64,000 nt of DNA from Devosia sp. (GTDB taxonomy: Bacteria > Pseudomonadota > Alphaproteobacteria > Rhizobiales > Devosiaceae): the NCBI GenBank assembly GCA_017794705.1, contig CP051235.1:435010-499009 (forward strand). Reading direction: 5' to 3'. The notes beneath the pieces were generated by a model. It was given only the letters and a program-made list of their open reading frames with translations, did no database searches and had not been told where the DNA came from. Shown here in pieces: positions 47,437-55,128 of this stretch (positions are counted from its first letter, which is position 1; each line of letters opens with the position of its first letter). The position numbers were made by a program, and so were the translations under genes.

Positions 47437-48210
47437 CTAGATCGCCAGGTATTCGCGGCGCAAGGCCTCGTTCTCGAGCACTTCCTTGGCATCACCGGTG
47501 AAAACGACTTCACCGGTATCAAGGATCACGGCCCGATCAGCCAGTTTCAGGGCGGCGATGGCATTCTGCTCCACGATGATCGTGGTGATGCCCTCGTTCT
47601 TGATCTCAAGCAGGATTTTTTCAATTTCCTGAACGATCACCGGTGCCAACCCTTCATAGGGTTCGTCCAGCAGCAACAGTTTGACGTTGCGGACCAGCGC
47701 CCGAGCGATGGCCAGCATCTGCTGCTCGCCACCGGAGAGTGTTGTGCCTTCCTGCTTGCGGCGTTCTTCGAGGCGCGGGAACAGTTTGAAGACGCGTTCA
47801 AAGTCCCAGCCCCTGCCCTCTGCCACCAGGGCCAGTTGCAGGTTCTCCTCGACGGTCAGGCCCTGAATGATGCGACGGTCCTCGGGCACCAACTGGATGC
47901 CTTCCAGCGCGGCCTGGTAGGAAGCCTTGTCATGCAACTCGGTCCCATCGAGCCAGATCTGACCCTTGTGCAACACGGGATCATTCGCGCGCGCAATCGT
48001 GCGCAATGTCGAAGTCTTCCCCGCGCCGTTGCGGCCCAGCAATGCGAGAATCTGGCCCTTGCGCAATTCCAGCGAGACGCCCTGCACGATATAGCTTTCG
48101 CCATAGTAGGCATGCAGGTCGCGGGCGTAGAAGTAGTGATCGGCATCAGTTTCGGTGCCATTGGCCGCCGCCGCGTTCCTGGATTTGAGTTCAACATCCA
48201 TAGCGTTCAT
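47437..48210 (-). CDS. HAAT-family ABC transporter ATP-binding protein (LivF type)
   Basis: One of the two ATPases of a hydrophobic-amino-acid-type importer. The 257-residue protein has Walker A LLGRNGAGKTSTLR near 58, the ABC signature LSGGEQQMLAIARAL near 158, Walker B KLLLLDEPYEG and the H-loop position occupied by Gln in VEQNAIAAL, as usual for LivF proteins. A 30-residue N-terminal lead precedes the fold. It overlaps livG by four bases (ATGA) and is followed by acs. Confidence 0.93.
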   Translation of the reverse strand: MNAMDVELKSRNAAAANGTETDADHYFYARDLHAYYGESYIVQGVSLELRKGQILALLGRNGAGKTSTLRTIARANDPVLHKGQIWLDGTELHDKASYQAALEGIQLVPEDRRIIQGLTVEENLQLALVAEGRGWDFERVFKLFPRLEERRKQEGTTLSGGEQQMLAIARALVRNVKLLLLDEPYEGLAPVIVQEIEKILLEIKNEGITTIIVEQNAIAALKLADRAVILDTGEVVFTGDAKEVLENEALRREYLAI

Positions 48211-48980
48211 TCCTCCGCCCCTCCGAGATAAGCCACCTGCACCTTCGGGTCATTGCGCACTTCGTCGGGTGCGCCTTCAGAGATGATGCGGCCACCGGCC
48301 AACACGGAAATCTTGTCGGCCAGCGAGAACACGACATGCATGTCGTGCTCGATGATCACTTTCGTCATGCCACGTTGTTTGATCTTCTGCAAAAGTTCGA
48401 TCGTGGTGTTGGTGTCGTGGCGCGACATGCCGGCTGTTGGTTCGTCCAGCAACAGCAGGCGCGGATGCTGGATCAGGCACATGGCCAGTTCCATGCGGCG
48501 CTTGTCGCCACGCGACAGTGAACCGGCATGATCGTCGCGGCGGGCGATCAGCCCGACGTCTTCCAGAATGTGCTCGGCTTCGTCCTGAACGTCCTTTTCG
48601 CCCCGCAGCAGCTGCCACATGTTCAGCTTGAAGGCCCCGTCGCGTTTGGCGAAGGCTGGGGCCATGACATTATGCAACACGCTCAGTTCGGGAAAGATTT
48701 CAGGGGTCTGGAACACGCGTGCCACACCCATCTGATTGATCTCGTACGGCTTCTTGCCAGTCAGCACGTCGCCATCGAAAACCACGGCCCCCTTGGTCGG
48801 CGCCAGCCGGCCAACGATGACATTCAGCAGCGTGGACTTGCCCGCGCCGTTCGGCCCGATGATGGCGTGGGTCTTGCCCTCTTCGACCGCGAGGTCGATA
48901 TCCGCCAGCGCATGCAGACCGCCAAATGTCTTGTGGACATCGTTGACGTGCAGAACAATGTTTCGATCTTCAATCGCCAT
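48207..48980 (-). CDS. HAAT-family ABC transporter ATP-binding protein (LivG type)
   Basis: Second ATPase of the importer. The 257-residue protein has Walker A IGPNGAGKSTLLN near 41, signature LSRGDKRRMELAMCL (Arg in place of the usual second Gly), Walker B LLLLDEPTAGMS and the H-loop VIIEHDMHVV. The C-terminal GAPDEVRNDPKVQVAYLG tail is typical of LivG. It is tightly packed between livM and livF. Confidence 0.93.
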   Translation of the reverse strand: MAIEDRNIVLHVNDVHKTFGGLHALADIDLAVEEGKTHAIIGPNGAGKSTLLNVIVGRLAPTKGAVVFDGDVLTGKKPYEINQMGVARVFQTPEIFPELSVLHNVMAPAFAKRDGAFKLNMWQLLRGEKDVQDEAEHILEDVGLIARRDDHAGSLSRGDKRRMELAMCLIQHPRLLLLDEPTAGMSRHDTNTTIELLQKIKQRGMTKVIIEHDMHVVFSLADKISVLAGGRIISEGAPDEVRNDPKVQVAYLGGAEE

Positions 48981-48992
48981 TTTTCGAACTCA

Positions 48993-50201
48993 CTATTCCG
49001 CCGGCTGGCTTTCGCGCGCATCAGACTTGGAGTCCTGCGCTTCTTCGGACTTTTCCGACTTCTTGTTAAACAAACCGGCGATACGGTTGAGTCCCTCGAT
49101 CATGCCACCGGGCAGGAACACCACCACGAGTACGAACAGCAGGCCCAGGGTCAGGTGCCAACCTTCACCGACGAACGGATGAACGATGGTGATGATGAAG
49201 TCCTCAAGGCCGTCAGGCAGCCAGCCGAACCAGGTGTGCAGCACGCCTTCGTTGATCTTGGAGAAGATGTTCTCGAAGTACTTGATGAAGGCCGCCCCCA
49301 GCACCGGCCCCAGAAGCGTTCCGGCGCCGCCGAGAATGGTCATCAGCACCACTTCACCCGAAGCGGTCCACTGCATGCGCTCGGCGCCGGCCAGCGGGTC
49401 CATTGCCGCCAAGAGGCCGCCGGCCAGACCGGCATACATGCCCGAGACCACGAAGGCTGCCAGCATGTAGGGCTTGGTATTGATCCCGGCATAGTCAAGC
49501 CGCGTCCGGTTCGACTTGATGGCCCGAAGGATCATGCCGAACGGCGAGCGGAAGATACGAAGCGAAATATAGAACACGATGATCGCAATGATGGCCGTGA
49601 AATAGTAGCCGAAGTTGAAGGTGAACACCCAGTCACCCAGACGAACTCGCGTAGCGTCGCTCATCACCAGGCCGAACAGATGCGGCAGGTGCGGACCGGC
49701 TTCAGTCAGCAGCACCTGCGGGTCGTTGGAATAGACCTGCAGGCCAGTTTCACCGTTGGTTATGGGCGTCAGCACCGAATAGGCGAGATTGTAGCTCATC
49801 TGGGCAAAAGCCAGCGTCAGGATGGAGAAGTAGATCCCCGAACGACGGAGCGAAATGAACCCGATTACCACCGCAAACAAGCCTGAGACCACGACAGCAA
49901 GAATGAGGCCGGGCAACACGTTGTAGTCGAGCAGCTTGTACATCCACACGACGCTGTACGAGCCAACGCCAAGGAAAGCGGCATGTCCGAATGACAGGTA
50001 ACCGGTCAGTCCGAACAGGATGTTGAAGCCGATTGCGAAGATACCGAAGATGGCGAAACGCTGCATCAGGTCCGGATAGCCGGCATTGAACTGTGCCAGG
50101 CTTGACGTTTCCGGGAACGGCTGAAGCAGAACGGGCGTTGCCAGCGTCAGGAACATAACGATCAGCAGGAATCGCGTGTCTTTTGCGTCGAGACCAAACA
50201 T
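48993..50201 (-). CDS. HAAT-family ABC transporter permease (LivM type)
   Basis: Inner-membrane permease, 402 residues with about ten hydrophobic segments. The family signature [16 protein letters not shown] lies near residue 70 and the EAA-like loop with [14 protein letters not shown] near 290. The C-terminal tail after about 365 ([16 protein letters not shown]) is charged and longer than in E. coli LivM. The frame offers a TTG at 50207, but the ATG at 50201 has GGAGA seven bases upstream and is preferred. Confidence 0.93.
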   Translation of the reverse strand: MFGLDAKDTRFLLIVMFLTLATPVLLQPFPETSSLAQFNAGYPDLMQRFAIFGIFAIGFNILFGLTGYLSFGHAAFLGVGSYSVVWMYKLLDYNVLPGLILAVVVSGLFAVVIGFISLRRSGIYFSILTLAFAQMSYNLAYSVLTPITNGETGLQVYSNDPQVLLTEAGPHLPHLFGLVMSDATRVRLGDWVFTFNFGYYFTAIIAIIVFYISLRIFRSPFGMILRAIKSNRTRLDYAGINTKPYMLAAFVVSGMYAGLAGGLLAAMDPLAGAERMQWTASGEVVLMTILGGAGTLLGPVLGAAFIKYFENIFSKINEGVLHTWFGWLPDGLEDFIITIVHPFVGEGWHLTLGLLFVLVVVFLPGGMIEGLNRIAGLFNKKSEKSEEAQDSKSDARESQPAE

Positions 50202-50203
50202 CG

Positions 50204-51235
50204 TCAATTCTCCATAACACCGGCCCGGCCCAGAAGGCCGCGCGGCCGGGCGAGCAGGATAACAATCGCAACCAGGTAGATGATGACCTGGTCAATACCG
50301 GGAATGATCGACTTGACTTCGTTCATCGAGGCAAAGCTTTGCAGGATGCCAAGCAGGAACCCGGCAAGCACGGCGCCGGGCAGCGAACCCATGCCGCCCA
50401 CAACGACCACCACGAATGACAGGACGAGGAAGTCCATACCCATGTGATAGTTGGGCGAGAGGATCGGCGCGTACATGACGCCCGCCATGCCGGCCACCGC
50501 GGCGGCGAGGCCGAACATGATGGTGAACCGCCGGTCGATGTTGATACCCAGATGCCCCACGGTGTCACGGTCTGCCATGCCGGCGCGCACCACCATTCCG
50601 AACGTGGTGTATTGCAGGAAGGCGAACACGCCGCCGATCACGGCAACCGAAAACAGGAAGTACACCATCCGCCAGTAGGGGTAGATGATGGAGCCTCCGC
50701 CGAGACCAATCAGGGCGCCAAAGTCAAAGGATCCCGCAAAGACATCGGGCGCACCCGCCGGGATGGGGTTGGCGCCGAAGAAATGTTTGATGATTTCCTG
50801 CAGCACGATGGCAAGGCCAAACGTCACGAGAATCTGTTCGGCATGCGGGCGACGATAGAAATGTTTGATGAGGCCGCGTTCCATGGCGAACCCGACCAGT
50901 GCCATCACCGGGATGGCGAGTAATATGGCGAGTGGTACGGACCAGTCGACAATTGCCTGGCCGATTTCGGGCCCGAACCAGCCTTCCATGTAAGAGACAT
51001 TGACCGTCAGCGGATTGCCCAGAAAATCCTTCTGGGTTTCGTCGATGACTTGATAGGACAGGCCCAGCAGACGCTGCATGGTGACGGCGCAGAATGCGCC
51101 AATCATGAACAGCGCGCCGTGGGCGAAATTGACCACACCGAGCGTTCCGAAGATCAGGGTCAGGCCGAGGGCGATCAACGCGTAAGCGGAGCCCTTGTCC
51201 AGTCCGTTTAGAATTTGAAGAAGAATGGCGTCCAT
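50204..51235 (-). CDS. HAAT-family ABC transporter permease (LivH type)
   Basis: Inner-membrane permease, 343 residues. The N-terminal [21 protein letters not shown] is followed by [16 protein letters not shown], the LivH hallmark; the C-terminal part has [18 protein letters not shown] segment at 75-110 ([21 protein letters not shown]) is an extra periplasmic insertion compared with shorter LivH proteins. It is the second gene of the transporter operon, 97 bases after the binding-protein gene, with stem-loops between. Confidence 0.93.
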   Translation of the reverse strand: MDAILLQILNGLDKGSAYALIALGLTLIFGTLGVVNFAHGALFMIGAFCAVTMQRLLGLSYQVIDETQKDFLGNPLTVNVSYMEGWFGPEIGQAIVDWSVPLAILLAIPVMALVGFAMERGLIKHFYRRPHAEQILVTFGLAIVLQEIIKHFFGANPIPAGAPDVFAGSFDFGALIGLGGGSIIYPYWRMVYFLFSVAVIGGVFAFLQYTTFGMVVRAGMADRDTVGHLGINIDRRFTIMFGLAAAVAGMAGVMYAPILSPNYHMGMDFLVLSFVVVVVGGMGSLPGAVLAGFLLGILQSFASMNEVKSIIPGIDQVIIYLVAIVILLARPRGLLGRAGVMEN

Positions 51236-51259
51236 GTGCCTAGCCCCTTATGGTCACCC

Positions 51260-51307
51260 CTCGCGATTAGCGAGTACAACAACCGACCGCGCAAGGAGCG
51301 CGGTCGG
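51260..51307 (-). promoter_or_regulatory. Stem-loops between binding-protein gene and livH
   Basis: CCGACCGCGC-AAGGA-GCGCGGTCGG (51283-51307) is a perfect ten-base stem directly after the binding-protein stop, and CTCGC-GATTA-GCGAG (51260-51274) follows. No T-run follows, so they probably stabilise the upstream mRNA or partly attenuate the transcript. This arrangement is common where the binding protein must exceed the permease. Confidence 0.6.
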
Positions 51308-51332
51308 CCGGTTTGAAGATTCGGATCGAACC

Positions 51333-52688
51333 TTATGCGCCCGGGTTACATTCCCCAAGCGATGCTTCGGGTCCACCGAACATCGGATGATCAGGTGCGT
51401 ACTCAACCTGGGCACGCGGGGTGACCTGCACCACTTCCAGAGTGTCGTACTGGTTGGACGGGTTTTCAGCACCCTTCACAACGAGAACGTCCTTGAAGCA
51501 CTGGTGGTCAGCGCCACGGTAAGTCACCGGACCGTTGCCCATGCCGTCGAAGTCGAAGTCTTCCAGAGCTTCAACCACTGCGCACGGATCAAACGTGCCG
51601 GCACGTTCCACGGCGTCCGCATAAAGCAGAGTCTGCACGTAGCAGGTGTGTGCCGAGTTTGAAGGCGGACGGCCGTACTTTTCACCAAACGAACGGGTGA
51701 AGGCGGCTGTGCCCTCGTCCTGCAGCTGCCAGTTCCAGTTCATGGAACCGTACACGCCCTTGATGTTCTCGCCGGCACCCTCGGCCATCAGTTCCGAATA
51801 AAGCGGGACGATGATTTCGAAGTTCTTGCCGTTGACCTGACGGTCACGCAGACCGAACTGAACGGCTTGGGTCAGCGAGTTGACCATGTCGCCGCCGTAG
51901 TGGTTCAGGATCAGCGTATCGGCGCCGGACTGCAGAACCGGAGTGATGTAGGACGAGAAGTCGCCCGCACCCACGGGGGTCAGCACCTTGTTGGCGGTTT
52001 CCCAACCCAGGGCTTCGGTCGAAGCGATCATCGACTCTTCTTGGGTCCAGCCCCAGGTGTAGTCGGCGGTCAGGTGATAGGCACGGCGTTCATTGCCATA
52101 GACCTCGCCCAGCACCGGGCCCAGCGCAGCGCCGGACATGTAACCGTTGAAGAAGTGGCGGAAGCCGTTCCTCTTGCGGTCCTTGCCGGTGGTGTCGTTG
52201 GAGTGGGTCAGACCGGCCATGAAGATGATGCCGGCTTCCTGGCAGAGGCCCTGCACGGCAATGGCCACGCCCGAGGACGAGCCGCCGTTGATCATGACGC
52301 AGCCGTCTTTCTGGATCATGGACTGCGCAGCTGCGCGGGCGGCGTCCGACTTGGTCTGGGTGTCGCCGGTCACGAACGTGACTTCCTTGCCCAGCACGCC
52401 GTTGCCGCCAAGCGCCTTGGAGCTGAACGTGTTCAGCATGCCGCCATCGCCGATGCCGTTCAGGTGCTCAACAGCCAATTCCTGCGCACGCAGCTCGTCC
52501 AGGCCTTCAGCGGCATAGGGACCGGTCTGCGGTACGTTAAAGCCGAAAGTTACAGTGCTTCCGGTCGGTTCGTTCGTATAGCCGTAAGCCTTGGAAATGA
52601 TCGTCGGCATCACGCCGGCGGCCAGAATACCAGCCATACCGCCCTTAAGGACTTTACGGCGGCTCACGCCTTTCTTGAGATCGCTCAT
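51333..52688 (-). CDS. Tat-exported periplasmic substrate-binding protein (Peripla_BP_6 type)
   Basis: 451-residue solute receptor of the transporter. The N-terminus reads KKGVSRRKVLKGGMAGILAAG, a twin-arginine signal, so it is exported folded. The mature part starts a type I periplasmic fold (VTFGFNVPQTGPYAAEGLDE) and contains MINGGSSSGVAIAVQ. It is longer than E. coli LivJ. AAGGAGGAGG precedes the ATG at 52688; the frame extends to 52757. It is first gene of the operon reading toward acs. The ligand is unknown; gene context suggests a short carboxylate or its amide. Confidence 0.9.
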   Translation of the reverse strand: MSDLKKGVSRRKVLKGGMAGILAAGVMPTIISKAYGYTNEPTGSTVTFGFNVPQTGPYAAEGLDELRAQELAVEHLNGIGDGGMLNTFSSKALGGNGVLGKEVTFVTGDTQTKSDAARAAAQSMIQKDGCVMINGGSSSGVAIAVQGLCQEAGIIFMAGLTHSNDTTGKDRKRNGFRHFFNGYMSGAALGPVLGEVYGNERRAYHLTADYTWGWTQEESMIASTEALGWETANKVLTPVGAGDFSSYITPVLQSGADTLILNHYGGDMVNSLTQAVQFGLRDRQVNGKNFEIIVPLYSELMAEGAGENIKGVYGSMNWNWQLQDEGTAAFTRSFGEKYGRPPSNSAHTCYVQTLLYADAVERAGTFDPCAVVEALEDFDFDGMGNGPVTYRGADHQCFKDVLVVKGAENPSNQYDTLEVVQVTPRAQVEYAPDHPMFGGPEASLGECNPGA

Positions 52689-52883
52689 CGCGTTCCTCCT
52701 CCTTTGGAATGCCCTTCGCGCCGGCTCCTCCCGCAACGAACGACATTCTGCCCACACTAGGTCACAATTGAAAATGACATCAACAGGTGATTGTTTTAGA
52801 ACGAATAATTTGTAAATATCCTCGCGAAATGACGCTCTGATATGTAAAAATCTTTACAGTTGAGGCAAAGTCGGGAGAACCGC
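52689..52883. promoter_or_regulatory. Divergent control region with TGTAAA elements
   Basis: This 195-base interval must drive both the transporter-acs operon and the regulator. It contains TTTGTAAA (52809-52816) and a palindrome GTAAAAATCTTTAC (52844-52857). This gives three TGTAAA copies, two direct and one inverted. The related regulator RamB of Corynebacterium binds TTTGCAAA-like sites, so these are reasonable candidates for regulator binding. This is inference. Confidence 0.4.
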
Positions 52884-54452
52884 ATGCGCGCGCCGATCGG
52901 GTTACGCATCAGAAATCTGAGAAAGGCCAAAGGCTTGTCACAGTCGGGCCTGGCGAAGTCTGTCGGTATTTCTCCCACCTATCTGAACCTGATCGAGGCC
53001 AACAAACGCGATGTGGGTGGCACCCTCGTACAGAAACTGGCTGCCGAGTTGCATGTCGAGTTACACGAACTGACCGGCGAAACCGAACAGCGCCTGCTCG
53101 GCGAATTGCAGGAAGCCTTTTCCGACCCCATTCTCGAATCATTGAGGCTGGATGAACGCGCGGCCCATAGTGCCGTGGCGCAAATGCCCGAACTGGCGCG
53201 GGCACTGCATCTGGCCTATCGCGCCTATCTCGATGCCGCCGCCAGCGCCAACGCCTATTCGCACCGGCTCGAATCGGACCCGATGTTTTCCGAGCTTTTG
53301 CACCAGATGCTCAGCCGCATCACCGCTGTTCGGTCGGCGGCTGAAATCCTCGAAGACGTTCCGGATGTGGATGAGACCTCTCGCCAGGCGTTCTATTCCA
53401 CCATCACCCGGGAGAGCCGCGACCTGTCGGCCAGCGCCCGGGCTCTGATCGGTGAGTTTGACCGTGACGTGAGGAGCCACCGATCAATCTCCCCGGCCCG
53501 CGAGATCAACGACCTGTTGATTGAAGAGCGAAACTACTTTCCCTCGTTGGAAGAAGCGGGCGCCGAAGTGCTTGCGGAATTCGGGGGCGGCACGCCTCCA
53601 AGCGTGGAACGGCTGACCGAGGCGCTCGATCAGCAGTTCGACATCAGCGTTGCGTTCAATGAAACGCCGCCCGCCAACGTCCCGGCTCACCGGCGCTATG
53701 GATTTGACGCGGCGAATCGAACCCAGTGGTTCCGTCCCGGACTTCCAGTAGCCACCATCCGGTTTCAACTGGCTCTGCGCTACGTTCTCATCGCCGCAGG
53801 TGACCTGATTTCCGATCTCACACTCGATGAGCGGCTCACCTCCCACCAGGCACGTGAACTGGCCATCCAGGCCCTCGCCGCTTATCTGGCCGGTGCGGTA
53901 TTATTTCCCTACTCCCGCTTCTACGAGCAGGCCGAGAGTTCGCGCTACGACCTTGATTTTCTCGCCCAGCACTATTCGGCCAGTTTCGAACAGATCGCGC
54001 ACCGGCTGGTGACCTTGCGCAAACCGGGTGAGGAAGGCATTCCCTTCGGTTTCCTGCGCGCTGATCCTGCAGGCTACCTGTCCAAACAGTTCCCGCTGCC
54101 TGGTCTGGTCATGCCCGGCGCGGGCCATGCCTGTCCGTTATGGGTGCTCTATGGCGCGTTCCGCAATTCCGGTGTGCTCAGCCGCCAGACGGTGTCGTTC
54201 AGCGACGGTTCGCGCTATCTGTTCGTTGCCAAGGCAACCGCCAAGCGGGTCTCTTCATTCGGGGAACAGCCGGTCCTGTCGTCGGCCATGCTGGCCTGCG
54301 ATCTTTTGCATGCGGACCGGACCATCTACGCCCAGGGGCTGGATCTGGCCGATGAACAGGCCGACGTGCCGGTCGGGCCGTCCTGCCGCCTCTGTGTCCG
54401 TCAGGCCTGTGCGCACCGCCAGCAACAGGTCGCAGCCAACATCGCGCGCTAG
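52884..54452 (+). CDS. Short-chain fatty acyl transcriptional regulator (XRE plus ScfR/DUF2083)
   Basis: 522-residue DNA-binding protein. The N-terminal XRE helix-turn-helix is LRKAKGLSQSGLAKSVGISPTYLNLIE (about 8-60). A middle M78-peptidase-like region follows that lacks the H-E-x-x-H metal motif. The C-terminal ScfR domain has GHACPLWV and the cysteine cluster GPSCRLCVRQACAHR. Characterised relatives (RamB, PrpR, MccR) control acetate, propionate or methylmalonate genes. Start at the ATG 52884 with GGGAGAA upstream. It is divergent from the transporter-acs operon and 56 bases before the response regulator. Confidence 0.88.
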   Translation: MRAPIGLRIRNLRKAKGLSQSGLAKSVGISPTYLNLIEANKRDVGGTLVQKLAAELHVELHELTGETEQRLLGELQEAFSDPILESLRLDERAAHSAVAQMPELARALHLAYRAYLDAAASANAYSHRLESDPMFSELLHQMLSRITAVRSAAEILEDVPDVDETSRQAFYSTITRESRDLSASARALIGEFDRDVRSHRSISPAREINDLLIEERNYFPSLEEAGAEVLAEFGGGTPPSVERLTEALDQQFDISVAFNETPPANVPAHRRYGFDAANRTQWFRPGLPVATIRFQLALRYVLIAAGDLISDLTLDERLTSHQARELAIQALAAYLAGAVLFPYSRFYEQAESSRYDLDFLAQHYSASFEQIAHRLVTLRKPGEEGIPFGFLRADPAGYLSKQFPLPGLVMPGAGHACPLWVLYGAFRNSGVLSRQTVSFSDGSRYLFVAKATAKRVSSFGEQPVLSSAMLACDLLHADRTIYAQGLDLADEQADVPVGPSCRLCVRQACAHRQQQVAANIAR

Positions 54453-54508
54453 ACAAATCCGGGTCAGGGACTGATAAGTACACGGGGACATGATCAACGG
54501 GGGGAAGA

Positions 54509-54904
54509 TTGGGTCTTGATGTGCTCATTGTGGAGGATGAACCGGCGATTTTGACGTCGCTGGAGTTTATCTTGCGCCGGGCCGGCTGGAGCACCGGTTC
54601 CGCAACTGACGGCGAAACAGCGCTCAAGGCCGTTCGTTCCGACCGCCCCCGGGCGCTTGTTCTCGACGTGATGCTGCCCAAGAAAGGCGGATTCGAAGTT
54701 CTCAAGGAACTTCGCGCCGATAGTGCAACCCAGGACCTCCCCATTCTCATTCTGACTGCCAAGGGGCAGAAGCAGGACGTGCGCACCGCTGCAGAACTGG
54801 GGGCCACCAGCTTTGTCTCAAAACCCTATGCCAACTCCGAGGTCGTCGATGCAGTTCGGGCGCTTTTGGCGGGCGACGGCAATATCGGCTCCGTGGCGAC
54901 ATGA
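54509..54904 (+). CDS. Single-domain response regulator
   Basis: 131-residue receiver domain without an output module: LIVEDEPAILTSLEFIL, phospho-acceptor Asp in ALVLDVMLPKKGG (near 52), and the conserved Lys in FVSKPYANSE. It probably receives phosphate from the kinase two genes downstream and must signal through a partner. A TTG at 54509 with GGGGGGA is the likely start. Its stop overlaps the next start (ATGA). Confidence 0.88.
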   Translation: MGLDVLIVEDEPAILTSLEFILRRAGWSTGSATDGETALKAVRSDRPRALVLDVMLPKKGGFEVLKELRADSATQDLPILILTAKGQKQDVRTAAELGATSFVSKPYANSEVVDAVRALLAGDGNIGSVAT

Positions 54905-55128
54905 CCCCGTCCCGGCGTGTCAGGTTGCTGGCCTTCTTCCTGCCCATCGCCGGGCTGATCCTGATCATGCCGCCGATCGTCTTCATCTTTGACCGGCCGG
55001 GCACCGTATTCGGCGTGCCCAACATCATTGCCTTTTTGTTCTTTGTCTGGTTCGCCATGATCGCGGCGACATTCCTCTTGCAGCGTCACCTGCCGACGCC
55101 GCCGCCCGAGGACAGCAGGAGAGACTGA
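54901..55128 (+). CDS. Two-helix membrane protein beside symporter-kinase
   Basis: 75 residues with two hydrophobic segments (LLAFFLPIAGLILIMPPIVFIF and NIIAFLFFVWFAMIAATFLLQ), separated by a short loop DRPGTVFGVP. Small two-helix proteins of this size (DUF485, DUF3311 types) typically precede SLC5 sodium:solute symporters. Here the partner symporter is the sensor domain of the kinase. It overlaps both neighbours, four bases with the regulator and one base with the kinase. Confidence 0.75.
   Translation: MTPSRRVRLLAFFLPIAGLILIMPPIVFIFDRPGTVFGVPNIIAFLFFVWFAMIAATFLLQRHLPTPPPEDSRRD

Noticed and set aside
48528-49886. Long plus-strand open frame (452 codons) over livG and livM
   Set aside because: It is antisense to two clear ABC transporter genes and its product is rich in His, Gln and Arg without any domain, which is typical of a shadow frame in high-GC DNA.
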